This document shows positions 8,249 to 16,248 of a stretch of 64,000 nt of DNA, piece after piece. Under the pieces are notes generated by a model. That model was not told the origin of the DNA. It saw only the letters and a list, made by a program, of their open reading frames with translations, and did no database searches. A program made the position numbers and the translations under genes. Origin of the DNA: Roseicyclus mahoneyensis (GTDB lineage Bacteria > Pseudomonadota > Alphaproteobacteria > Rhodobacterales > Rhodobacteraceae). Within the stretch, counting starts at the first letter, position 1. Every line of letters begins with the position of its first letter. The stretch covers positions 124,001 to 188,000 of the forward strand of contig NZ_QGGW01000001.1 in the NCBI RefSeq assembly GCF_003148775.1. The letters run 5' to 3'.

Positions 8249-9676
8249 TCAGCCGAGGTCGCGGCGCGCAAGGGCCGCGCGGTCGATCTTGGAGGCATGG
8301 CGGCGGTCCATGGGCATGCGTCGGATGGCTGTGACGCGGACAATGCCGAGGGCGCGGGCGCGGGCCTGCCAGTCTTGCAGGTGGGACGCCGTCCCCTCGA
8401 TCACGAGGCAGGGCGAGCCCTTGCCCGGCATCAGCGCCGCCTGCCGCACGCCGGGCCATGTGCGGGCCGCGACCTCCACGGCGAAGGGGTGGAGGGTGGC
8501 GGCGTCGGTGCGCACCTCGGCGCCCGCGCGGCCCAGGAGCCAGAGGCGACCCGCCCCGTCGAGGCGCCCGGCGTCGCCGGTGCGGTGCCAGATGCGCCCG
8601 TCTTCGCGGATCTTGTTTTCGGCGTCATGGGCGGGGTCCAGATAGCCGGCGTTCACATGCGCGCCCGCGACGAGGATCTCGCCGTGTTGCAGCCGAAGGT
8701 CTATGCCGGGGACGGGGTGGCCTGCCAAGAGGCCCGCGCCCGCATCCATCGCGGCCCGGTCGCGGGCGGTGATGGCGGCGGCCTCGAGATGGGCGATGGG
8801 TTCGGCCTCGGTCGAGCCGTAGACGCAGGCGATGCGCAGGCCGGGGCGGTTTGACCACAGCCGGTCGAGGAGGTCGGGAAAGACCGGGCCGCCGCCGGTG
8901 AAGACGGTGTGCAGCATGGGCGTCGCGGGCGCGCGGGCGAGCGTCTCGCACAGCGCGGGCGGCAGCAGCGCGCGGGTGACGTTTTGCGTGGCGATCCGGG
9001 CGGCGAGGCGGTCGGGGGATAGATGGGCAAGCCGCGACATCTTCCAGTCGGGCAGGACGGAGGTGCGGCCGCTGGCGATGTTGATGAGGACAAAGACCGG
9101 GAAGGCTGTGAGGTCGCGTTCCTCGGTGGCGCTGTCGAGCAGCGGGGCGATGGCGTGGTGCTGGGCCGCAAGAAAGGCATGGCTGCGCGGGATCGCCTTG
9201 GGCGCGCCCGTCGTGCCCGATGTGAAGGAGATGAGCGCGATGTCATCGGGTCCGGGCAGGGGTCTGCCCAGGTTTGCGCCACCGCCGGTCGAGGGGCGCA
9301 GGTGGATCATCGGCCAAAGCGCGGGTAGGGCAAGCTGCAGCAGGCCGTAAGCCCCGGCGCTGCAAAAAGCGCGGGGGCGGGTGGTGCGGGCGGCGTGGAT
9401 GAGGCCGCGCAGGCCCATCGCGGGTTCGGGCAGCACAACCGTGGCGCCGAGTGACCAGACGGCGGCGAGCGCGGCGTAGAGATCCGCACCGACGGGCATG
9501 GCGAGCAGCACCCGGTCGCCCGGCGCGATGCCGCGCGCGGCCCAACTGCTTACGAAGGCGTGGCTGCGCGTTTGCAAATCCGCAAAGCTGATGGCGTTGC
9601 CAGACGCCTCGACCAATGCCGTGCGGTCGGGGTGGCGCGCGACCGCGGCGGCGAAGTCGCGGAGCAGGTCAGACAT
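8249..9676 (-). CDS. AMP-forming acyl-CoA synthetase/acyl ligase (ANL superfamily)
   Basis: A 475-residue adenylate-forming enzyme that would activate a carboxylic acid as acyl-AMP and transfer it to a thiol. The P-loop-like core motif is ISFTSGTTGAPKAIPRSH near residues 149-166; VYGSTEAEPIAHLE (A5) and WHRTGDAGRLDGAGRLWLLGR (A7/A8) follow. The C-terminal catalytic Lys is likely in RRHASKIDRAAL. It is shorter than typical 520-560 residue CoA ligases. It overlaps the upstream acyltransferase-like gene by 8 bases. Within the HMG-CoA reductase operon it could supply an acyl donor; the actual substrate is unknown. Confidence 0.88.
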   Translation of the reverse strand: MSDLLRDFAAAVARHPDRTALVEASGNAISFADLQTRSHAFVSSWAARGIAPGDRVLLAMPVGADLYAALAAVWSLGATVVLPEPAMGLRGLIHAARTTRPRAFCSAGAYGLLQLALPALWPMIHLRPSTGGGANLGRPLPGPDDIALISFTSGTTGAPKAIPRSHAFLAAQHHAIAPLLDSATEERDLTAFPVFVLINIASGRTSVLPDWKMSRLAHLSPDRLAARIATQNVTRALLPPALCETLARAPATPMLHTVFTGGGPVFPDLLDRLWSNRPGLRIACVYGSTEAEPIAHLEAAAITARDRAAMDAGAGLLAGHPVPGIDLRLQHGEILVAGAHVNAGYLDPAHDAENKIREDGRIWHRTGDAGRLDGAGRLWLLGRAGAEVRTDAATLHPFAVEVAARTWPGVRQAALMPGKGSPCLVIEGTASHLQDWQARARALGIVRVTAIRRMPMDRRHASKIDRAALARRDLG

Positions 9677-10514
9677 CGAGCTTGAGGCCCAGAAGCTCGT
9701 AGCGGCGAAAGACCGTTGCGCCTTCCATGCGGCTGCGTTCGGCGGAACGGTTGGCGTCGTGGATGAGCGCGTGGATCACCGTCTGAAAGCCCAGAGCGCG
9801 GGCCGCGCTGTGGCAGGCGTGGACAAGGTGGCGGCCCGCGCCCGGTATGAGGCTGGCGTAGGTCTTGAGGATGATGGTCTTGGTCTCCAGCCCTTCGGCG
9901 TAGTTCGGGATGGCGAAGAGATACCCCGCAAGCGACCCGTCCGGGCGGCGGGCGAAAAAGATGAGATCGGGGCGCATCATCGGCATGACCGGGCGATACA
10001 TGGCGAGGAAGTCGTCTTCGGTGATCGGCGTGTAGAAGGCATTGGCGGCGAAGGCCCCGGTCGAGAGGGCAAAGACCTCGCGGATGAGCGCCTCGGGGTT
10101 CGCGCCGTCCCAAGGCTCGATGGTGATTGCGTCGGTCGCGGGGGGCGGCGTGGGGTCGATGTCGGCGAGCCGCATCCGGGCCGAGAAATAGCGCGCCACG
10201 GGGGTGAAACCTGCCGCAGCGAAAATCGCGGGCTCATGGGGGCGGTTGGTCGGTTCCAGCAAAAATGGCGGGGTTCCGTCGGTCTCGCTGACGAAGCGGT
10301 AGGCGTGCCATGTGTCGCCTGCCATCGGCCCCAGCACACGGGTTCGGTCCGCGGCGCGGAGGTGGGTAAGCGCCTCTGCCAGCAGGCGGGCCCCGGCCTC
10401 GGCGTCGCGGAAGGCGATATTGCCGAGGGTCGCGGCGCGCGCGCCCTCCCAGTCCGGGCCGTCGAGGTGGAGAGTGAGCGATGCGCCCTCGGTCCTGAAG
10501 GTCTCGTGGGTCAA
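9669..10514 (-). CDS. GNAT-like N-acyltransferase family protein
   Basis: A 281-residue protein that reads as a bipartite GNAT-like acyltransferase: an N-terminal half with VLGPMAGDTWHAYRFVSETD and FLLEPTNRPHEPAIFAAAGF, and a C-terminal half with DLIFFARRPDGSLAGYLFAIPNYAEG, followed by the helix-strand pair KTYASLIPGAGRHLVHACHSAARALGF where the acyl-CoA pyrophosphate would bind. NRSAERSRMEGATVFRRYELLGL ends the fold. Donor and acceptor are unknown. Its start overlaps the stop of the upstream kinase-like gene by four bases and its stop overlaps the ligase gene by eight, so it is translated as part of the operon. Pairing with an acyl-CoA ligase suggests sequential activation and transfer. Confidence 0.7.
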   Translation of the reverse strand: MTHETFRTEGASLTLHLDGPDWEGARAATLGNIAFRDAEAGARLLAEALTHLRAADRTRVLGPMAGDTWHAYRFVSETDGTPPFLLEPTNRPHEPAIFAAAGFTPVARYFSARMRLADIDPTPPPATDAITIEPWDGANPEALIREVFALSTGAFAANAFYTPITEDDFLAMYRPVMPMMRPDLIFFARRPDGSLAGYLFAIPNYAEGLETKTIILKTYASLIPGAGRHLVHACHSAARALGFQTVIHALIHDANRSAERSRMEGATVFRRYELLGLKLDV

Positions 10515-11842
10515 CCTGCACCTCCGGCAGAGACAGGCACGCCCGTGCCGTTCCAGACGAGAACGGCGTAAAGGGCGAGCGGCGGGATCAACGACAGGGT
10601 GGTCAGTTTCAGCACCCGGTCCTGCGCGAAAGCGGCGGGGGCAAGGGCCGCAGCACCCGCGCCGATTGCAAGGCAGAGCAGCGCCACGGGCCAGAGCGGT
10701 TCCGCCCAGAGCGTGCCCGGAGGGTTCAGCGCCGCCGCCCCCTCGCGCAGGCCGAAGAGAAGGGCGGCCACCAGTGGCACGAGGATCAGACGCCCCTGCA
10801 GGGCCAACGTCGCCAGCCCCATGGAAAGACCCATCGCCGTCAGCCCGTAGAAGGCCACGGCATTCCAGCCTGTGGCAATCCCCAATGCCAGCCAGCCGAA
10901 GCTGAAAAGGCCGAGTGCGGCCACGATGTCGAGATCGCCATAGTCATCCGCACCTCGGTTGCGCAGGCTGGCCCAAGTATGTGCGATCAGGACGGTCGCG
11001 GGGAGCAGAGCGTTCTGCGCCTCGGTCACGGCGAGGATCAGGAACATCGCCACCACATGCACCCGCGCGGAATGGCGCGTCAGGCCGAAACGTGGCCCCA
11101 GCGCGCGAAAGCCCACAAGGGTGACGAAGAACAGCGCCGCCAGCGTGAGCAGGTCGAACAGGCTGCTCTTGGCATGGATGGCCAAAAAGACCAGCAGGCC
11201 CAGCGGCAGGAACAGGTTGTCGAAGCCGCGCCAGCTTTGCGCCTCGACCAGCGCGCCAAAGGCGGCGACCATGAGGGCCAGCGTGAGGATATTGGCGGGC
11301 GGAAGGCCCGACAGGAACATCAGGCAGACCAGCGCGATCAGCAGCGTGACGGTGAAGAAGACCACCGTGCCCTCGACGCTTTTCTGGCCCGCCTCCACGG
11401 CAAAACGCTTGCGGCCATAGGTGGTGCCCGCCAGCGCCGCAGCCGCATCGGCCAGCGTCAGGACCGCGATGGGCAGGATGTAGAGGAGCGGGTCTCCGTT
11501 CGACAAAAAGAAGCAGAGCCCGACCGCCGTGGCGAGCAGGAAATCCCCGTAGGACCGCCGCTCGACCGCGTGAAGCGTCTGGCCGAGATTGCCCGAAAGG
11601 GCGGGCAGGCGCAGCGCGATCATCGCCACCAGTGTCAGGCCGATCAGCATGTAGACCGGCCAACGGTCGGGAAAGAGCCACGGCAGGATCAGCGAGTAAA
11701 GGCCGGTGCCGACATGGATGAGCTTGCGGCTGACCTCGGGTTGGATGTGGCGGCGCTGGCCTGCCATGCGCACCAGCGCCATCAGGCCCAAGAGCACGCC
11801 GACCGAGCCGAAGGCGGTGGCGATTTGCAGGGCAGTGCTCAA
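10511..11842 (-). CDS. Dolichol/phytol kinase-like (CTP-dependent) polytopic membrane protein
   Basis: A 443-residue integral membrane protein with about 12 or more hydrophobic segments. The N-terminal half carries the signature of the dolichol kinase/phytol kinase/phosphatidate cytidylyltransferase superfamily: SRKLIHVGTGLY near residue 40, DAAAALAGTTYGRKRF near residue 132, and KSVEGT near residue 154. Known members phosphorylate polyprenols or phytol with CTP. The C-terminal half is an additional membrane domain that I cannot assign, making the protein about twice the length of a simple phytol kinase. It overlaps the DUF3419 gene upstream and the acyltransferase gene downstream by four bases each. 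A role in making a prenyl phosphate for the adjacent UbiA-type enzyme is an inference. Confidence 0.72.
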   Translation of the reverse strand: MSTALQIATAFGSVGVLLGLMALVRMAGQRRHIQPEVSRKLIHVGTGLYSLILPWLFPDRWPVYMLIGLTLVAMIALRLPALSGNLGQTLHAVERRSYGDFLLATAVGLCFFLSNGDPLLYILPIAVLTLADAAAALAGTTYGRKRFAVEAGQKSVEGTVVFFTVTLLIALVCLMFLSGLPPANILTLALMVAAFGALVEAQSWRGFDNLFLPLGLLVFLAIHAKSSLFDLLTLAALFFVTLVGFRALGPRFGLTRHSARVHVVAMFLILAVTEAQNALLPATVLIAHTWASLRNRGADDYGDLDIVAALGLFSFGWLALGIATGWNAVAFYGLTAMGLSMGLATLALQGRLILVPLVAALLFGLREGAAALNPPGTLWAEPLWPVALLCLAIGAGAAALAPAAFAQDRVLKLTTLSLIPPLALYAVLVWNGTGVPVSAGGAG

Positions 11843-12939
11843 TCCCTGACCTCCTCGACCACGAAGTCGGAGTAGAAGAAGGCCATGTCGCGCGCCTTCA
11901 GGTCATCCTCCAGCGCGGTCTGGGTGGTCACGCGCGGCGCAAGGGCCGCAGGCACCCGTCGCGGTGCCATCATGTTCCAGTAGACCAGCCGCGCGCCCGG
12001 CGCGCAGGCGGTGAGGATGCTGGCATAGACCTGTTCGAAGACAGGCGGCGACATGTACTCAAAAATGTCCGACAGGTTGAAGCCGTCGGCCATTTCGCCT
12101 GTGCCTACAAAGGCCTCGAGCGATCCGGGACGGATGTCGAGCCGGTCGAGCCGGGCGCGGATCGTGTCGTAATGCTCGGGCCGCCACGCCATCGGCAGAG
12201 CCGCGCCATGGGTGCCGGTCATGATCCAGTGCAGGTAGGGATTGGCGCTCGGGTCGGTGTCGACGCCCGCGTGGCGCAGGCGGCGGGCCACGTGCTGCGC
12301 GGGGCTGCCTGCCACATGGTCGAAGAACGCCTTGTCGCGGCCCATGCGGCCCATGACGAAGCGCGAGAAGAACAGGTTCAACAACATCCGCCAACGCCAT
12401 GTATCGAAACGGGACTCAAAAAATACGCGGCGGGCTGCGGGCGGGCGGGGGGTAAAGATATCCGCGATGGTGCGGCGGGAATGGACAAGCGGCAAAAGCC
12501 TGGTGCGGAAGATGCGGAAGTAGCGTTCAAACTTGCCGACGCCGCCTGCGCCGAACCGGTCGACATCGTCGGCCAGCGCGGCCCAGAAGGCTTGGGTTTC
12601 CCCGTCCAGCCCGTCGGTCGCGCGCGCCAGCAGCGCCCTTCGCCGATCCGACGGGCGCGCGCCCATCAGTTCCAGAAATTCGGCGTGGCCAAGGGAGCGA
12701 ATGGCCCCGATCCTGAGCCACAGGCAGGCGATTTGCGCGGGCGAGAGGTCGACCACAACCACCTTGGCGGGGTCGAGCACCAGCATCGCAAGCGCATTGT
12801 CGCCCGCCGAACAGATCGACACCAACGTGCCGCCCGCCTTGTCCCCCAAGGCTGCGGTCAGCACATCGGCGTCTTCCCACAACTGCGCATAGCGGATGTG
12901 GTCGAAGGTAGCGCGGGTCTCGATCTCAGAGCGTGCCAT
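11839..12939 (-). CDS. DUF3419 (BtaA-like) SAM-dependent 3-amino-3-carboxypropyl transferase family protein
   Basis: A 366-residue protein of the DUF3419 family, whose characterised member BtaA moves the 3-amino-3-carboxypropyl group of SAM onto the hydroxyl of diacylglycerol as the first step of betaine lipid synthesis. The SAM-binding region is LVSICSAGDNALAMLVLDPAKVVVVDLSPAQ near residues 38-70, and the family block ADGFNLSDIFEYMSPPVFEQVY lies near the C terminus. No BtaB-like N-methyltransferase can be identified with confidence next to it; the methyltransferase at 7567-8193 is generic. The start is the ATG at 12939, which overlaps the end of the PEP-synthase-like gene by 14 bases. Given its isoprenoid-type neighbours, the acceptor may be other than diacylglycerol. 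Confidence 0.8.
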   Translation of the reverse strand: MARSEIETRATFDHIRYAQLWEDADVLTAALGDKAGGTLVSICSAGDNALAMLVLDPAKVVVVDLSPAQIACLWLRIGAIRSLGHAEFLELMGARPSDRRRALLARATDGLDGETQAFWAALADDVDRFGAGGVGKFERYFRIFRTRLLPLVHSRRTIADIFTPRPPAARRVFFESRFDTWRWRMLLNLFFSRFVMGRMGRDKAFFDHVAGSPAQHVARRLRHAGVDTDPSANPYLHWIMTGTHGAALPMAWRPEHYDTIRARLDRLDIRPGSLEAFVGTGEMADGFNLSDIFEYMSPPVFEQVYASILTACAPGARLVYWNMMAPRRVPAALAPRVTTQTALEDDLKARDMAFFYSDFVVEEVRD

Positions 12940-15343
12940 GACGTTCCACCTCTCCGGTCGTGCCGTCCACGGTGACGGTTTCACCGTCGCTGATCCAGCC
13001 GGTCGCGCCCTTCAGGCCGACAACGCAAGGGATGCCCAACTCGCGCGCGACGATGGCCGAATGGGACAGCAGCGAGCCGCGTTCGACCACGATGGCGGAT
13101 GCGTTGGAGAACACTGCGATCCACCCCGGATCGGTGTGACGCGCGACAAGGATCTCGCCTGCAGCAAGCGACTGGGTGCGCGGGTCGCGGATGACGCGGG
13201 CCTTGGCCGTGACGCGGCCCGCTGAACAGCCGGTCGCCTTTTGGCGGGTGCTGTCGTCGCGGGTGGTCATCGTCTCGGTCCATGAGGGGGCGATGGCGGG
13301 GCCGCGCATCTCGATCCGCTCGGGCGGGTCGGGACGGGTGGCGGCCGCATGCGCTTCGGCCTTTCTCAAGGCGATCAGAGACTTGAGGTCTCCCGACAGG
13401 CCGAAGCCCTCGACCGCGCCCAGAACCTCCTGCGTGGTCAGGTGAAAGATGTCGCGGGGCGTCTCGATCAGGCCGCGCGCCGCGAACTCGCGGCCAAGCG
13501 CCAGAAAGACGCGGCGCGCATGGCCGAAGATGCGGGTGCGTTCGAAGCGCAGGTTCTCGCGGTCGCGCACGCGCGCCTTCGTCCAGCCCATGACGGCGCG
13601 GGCGATGGTGCGCTTCAGCGGGTTGGGGAAAAGGGCTGCCCAGTCGGGGGTGATGGCCGCGTGCTGCGCCTGCGCGCCGCGCGCGGCGTGCGCAAGGATG
13701 GCCGCGATCAGGCTGGCAGGGTCGTCGCGCAGCGTCAGGCTTTCGAGCTTCAACTCCTCGGTGCAGCGGTCGCCGAACTTCGCAAGATAGCTTTCCACCG
13801 CCCGCGCGATCTCGGGGTGCCCCTCCAGCGCCATCAGCCCGCGTTCGGCCAGTGCCGCCTCGATCCTTGCGGCGCGCACCATGCCGCCCAGCTCGGCAAT
13901 GCGCCGCGCGGGCTCGGCCGACACGATATCGCCCTGACCGATCATCACGTCGTTGTGCAGCGCAAGGCCCCGCTCGCCCAGCCAGCGCGCCATCAGGTTG
14001 CGGGATGCGCCAAAGGCGATCATGCACAGGAAATCATTGACGAGCGGCGCATCCCAGCGGTCGAGCAGCGTCGCCTCGATCTTGCGGTATTCAGCCGCCA
14101 GCGCGGTGGGGTTCGCGGTCTCGGGGTCGAAACCGCTGTCGAGCGCCGCATTGAGCCGCTCGTAGAACCGCCGCCGCGTGCGGGGCAACAGCACCGCCTG
14201 CCAGACCAGACCCGCGCCCGCGCGCGCCAGCCGCAGGTATTCGACGAGCTTGGCCGCGCCCGTCGCCGGCGGTGGGCCGATGCTGTTCGTCACCTCCGAC
14301 GGCATGGGCGTATCCACGCCCATCATCGTCTCCATATACGCCCGGTTGAGCGAGAAGCCGGGCAAGAGCGCCAGCGCGCGATACCAGTTGACGAGGTTGT
14401 AATAGACCCGCCCATCGACCCGCCCCAGCATGTTGCCGAAAACGGCGGAGTTGGCGGCGATGGTCGCCTCAGGAACGCCCAGAAGCGCCACGAAGGCGCG
14501 GTAGACGCGGGCGTAGACATGGACGGCGAAAGAATAGGTCAGCGGGCTGACAAGGCCGGGGTAGCTTTCCACGATGTTGGAATTGTCGAAGATGGTCAGG
14601 GCGTTGTCGGGGGTGGGCGGCGGCAGTAGCGCCGTGGTGATGGGGCGGGATTGCAAGATGTGAAGGCCCTCGGCGTCGAGCGCCCATTCCACGTCTTGCG
14701 GCCTGCCGAATGTCGCCTCGGCGCGCCGGGCAAGGGCGGCGATGGCCAACGCCTCCTCCGCCGTCAGGACGGTGGGTGGGGTGGCGCAGGTGGCGGCGTC
14801 GGTGACGGTCCAATCCTCGCCATCCTCCTCGCCCGAGACGAGCCTTTCGCCCAAGCCCGCGATGGCCGAGATCACCACGCGGTCGCGCCGCCCCGACACC
14901 GGATCGGCGGAAAAGGCGACACCGGCCGCGCGGGCCGCGATCATGCGTTGCACGATGACGGCGGGCCCTTCGGCGGCACCGCCCGCCTTGAGCGCGCGGT
15001 AGGTCGCCACCGTCTCGCCAAAGCCCGAGGCCCAGACGGCGCGGGCGGCCTGTTCCACGCCTTCGGGGGGCACGTTGAGATGCGTGTCGAACTGGCCTGC
15101 GTGGCTGTGCTCAACCCCGTCTTCGGCACGCGCGGAACTCCGCACGGCATAGGGGCCGGGGCCGAGGGTGGCGAGCGCGTCGGTCAGACCGGCCACCGGC
15201 GCGTCACCCTCGAAGGCTTCGGCGGGGATGACGAAGAAGGCGGGGGGGGCGAAACCGTGGGCCGCCAGATGGGCCAGCGCCGCTGCCTTGCCGCCGACCT
15301 GCCCGACCTCGGTGGCTTGGGCTTGCGGGACGATGGGGGACAT
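12926..15343 (-). CDS. PEP synthase/pyruvate phosphate dikinase-like phosphotransferase
   Basis: An 805-residue multidomain enzyme. The N-terminal ATP-grasp domain (about residues 1-300) contains VGGKAAALAHLAAHG, YAVRSSARAEDG and GVAFSADPVSGRRD. The C-terminal swivelling domain has the phosphohistidine motif GSLLSHSAIVARELGIPCV near the end. There is no PEP-binding TIM barrel of standard PEP synthase after it; instead the middle part is a long unassigned region, as in rifampin phosphotransferase-like dikinases that pass the beta-phosphate of ATP to a small molecule. The substrate here is unknown. It begins at the ATG at 15343, overlapping the prenyltransferase stop by one base; a longer open frame runs antisense over that gene and is not credible. 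Confidence 0.83.
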   Translation of the reverse strand: MSPIVPQAQATEVGQVGGKAAALAHLAAHGFAPPAFFVIPAEAFEGDAPVAGLTDALATLGPGPYAVRSSARAEDGVEHSHAGQFDTHLNVPPEGVEQAARAVWASGFGETVATYRALKAGGAAEGPAVIVQRMIAARAAGVAFSADPVSGRRDRVVISAIAGLGERLVSGEEDGEDWTVTDAATCATPPTVLTAEEALAIAALARRAEATFGRPQDVEWALDAEGLHILQSRPITTALLPPPTPDNALTIFDNSNIVESYPGLVSPLTYSFAVHVYARVYRAFVALLGVPEATIAANSAVFGNMLGRVDGRVYYNLVNWYRALALLPGFSLNRAYMETMMGVDTPMPSEVTNSIGPPPATGAAKLVEYLRLARAGAGLVWQAVLLPRTRRRFYERLNAALDSGFDPETANPTALAAEYRKIEATLLDRWDAPLVNDFLCMIAFGASRNLMARWLGERGLALHNDVMIGQGDIVSAEPARRIAELGGMVRAARIEAALAERGLMALEGHPEIARAVESYLAKFGDRCTEELKLESLTLRDDPASLIAAILAHAARGAQAQHAAITPDWAALFPNPLKRTIARAVMGWTKARVRDRENLRFERTRIFGHARRVFLALGREFAARGLIETPRDIFHLTTQEVLGAVEGFGLSGDLKSLIALRKAEAHAAATRPDPPERIEMRGPAIAPSWTETMTTRDDSTRQKATGCSAGRVTAKARVIRDPRTQSLAAGEILVARHTDPGWIAVFSNASAIVVERGSLLSHSAIVARELGIPCVVGLKGATGWISDGETVTVDGTTGEVERHGTL

Positions 15344-16248
15344 CAGATCAGCCTCACGATCAGGGGCGCGAAGCCTGCCAGCGCGTAGCAGGCAAAGACC
15401 CAGAGGCCCGCCATAGTGTCCATCCGTTTCTGCGCGGCAGGCGTCGGCGCGCGGGCGTAGCTTGCGGCAGAGGCAAGGCAGACCAAGGCCATCGCTCCGC
15501 CAAGGGTCAGCGTGATCCAGAAAGCCCCGGTGACGAGAGCAACCCCCATCAAAAGCGCAAAGGAAACCACGACGCAGCCCGACCACACAAGCGCTGCCCA
15601 CCCCGGACCCCAGAGCGCGGAATAGCTGTCGACGCCCGCGATCTCGGCCTCGGGGGACCAGAGCTTGCGCCCGATCTCCAGCACGCAGCCATTGACGAAG
15701 GAAAGCGCAAGGAACAGCACAAGGCCCGGTGCGGGCGTGCCTGATGGCAGCCATTCCATGGCCGTGAGCAACAGGTCGATCAGCGGCATGATCGCCATGT
15801 GGCTGACGAGGTAGAGGATGGGGCGCGCCTTGAGCCATGCGGGAAATCCGAATTCCAGCGTCATCGCGGCCAGCCAGACCCAAACCAGTGCCAAGAGCCA
15901 CAGGACGGGCGGGTGCCACGCCCAAGCGGCGAGCGCCGCCAAGGGCAGCGATGCCGCCCCGAGCGTCAGAACTGCGCGCAGCGAGATCAGCCCGCGCGGG
16001 ATCGGGCGGTCGGGGCGCAGGCGGCGGTCGTCGTCGAGGTCTTTCCACTCGTCGCAGACCCGCATCTGGAAGAAAAGGAGCAGGGCCACGACAAAGCCCG
16101 CCAGAAATGCGCCGGGGCCGGGCAGGGGACGCCCCGCCATCTCTGCCGACACCGCGATGCTGGCGCTTGAGAACACCGCCAGAAGCGGCGCGGTCTTGGC
16201 CAGCGGAAAGCGTTCCTTCTGGTAGGTCCAGAGGGTTCGGGGCGTCAT
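15343..16248 (-). CDS. UbiA-family prenyltransferase
   Basis: A 301-residue polytopic protein with about eight or nine membrane helices. The first Asp-rich motif is CDEWKDLDDDRRLRPDRPIP at residues 65-84, the prenyl diphosphate/Mg site of UbiA-type enzymes. The second loop motif appears as LEIGRKLWSPEAEIAGVDSY, where an E-I-G-R-K sequence and Asp stand where many members have a second Asp-rich motif. UbiA enzymes transfer prenyl groups to aromatic, glycerol or porphyrin acceptors. None of the usual ubiquinone, heme or chlorophyll partner genes are nearby. It overlaps HMG-CoA reductase upstream by four bases and the dikinase-like gene downstream by one. Confidence 0.85.
   Translation of the reverse strand: MTPRTLWTYQKERFPLAKTAPLLAVFSSASIAVSAEMAGRPLPGPGAFLAGFVVALLLFFQMRVCDEWKDLDDDRRLRPDRPIPRGLISLRAVLTLGAASLPLAALAAWAWHPPVLWLLALVWVWLAAMTLEFGFPAWLKARPILYLVSHMAIMPLIDLLLTAMEWLPSGTPAPGLVLFLALSFVNGCVLEIGRKLWSPEAEIAGVDSYSALWGPGWAALVWSGCVVVSFALLMGVALVTGAFWITLTLGGAMALVCLASAASYARAPTPAAQKRMDTMAGLWVFACYALAGFAPLIVRLI

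Noticed and set aside
12926-16048. A 1,040-codon frame suggesting a longer dikinase-like protein.
   Set aside because: The first 235 codons overlap the UbiA gene antiparallel in sense but in a different frame and have no family resemblance; the ATG at 15343 gives the proper N terminus.
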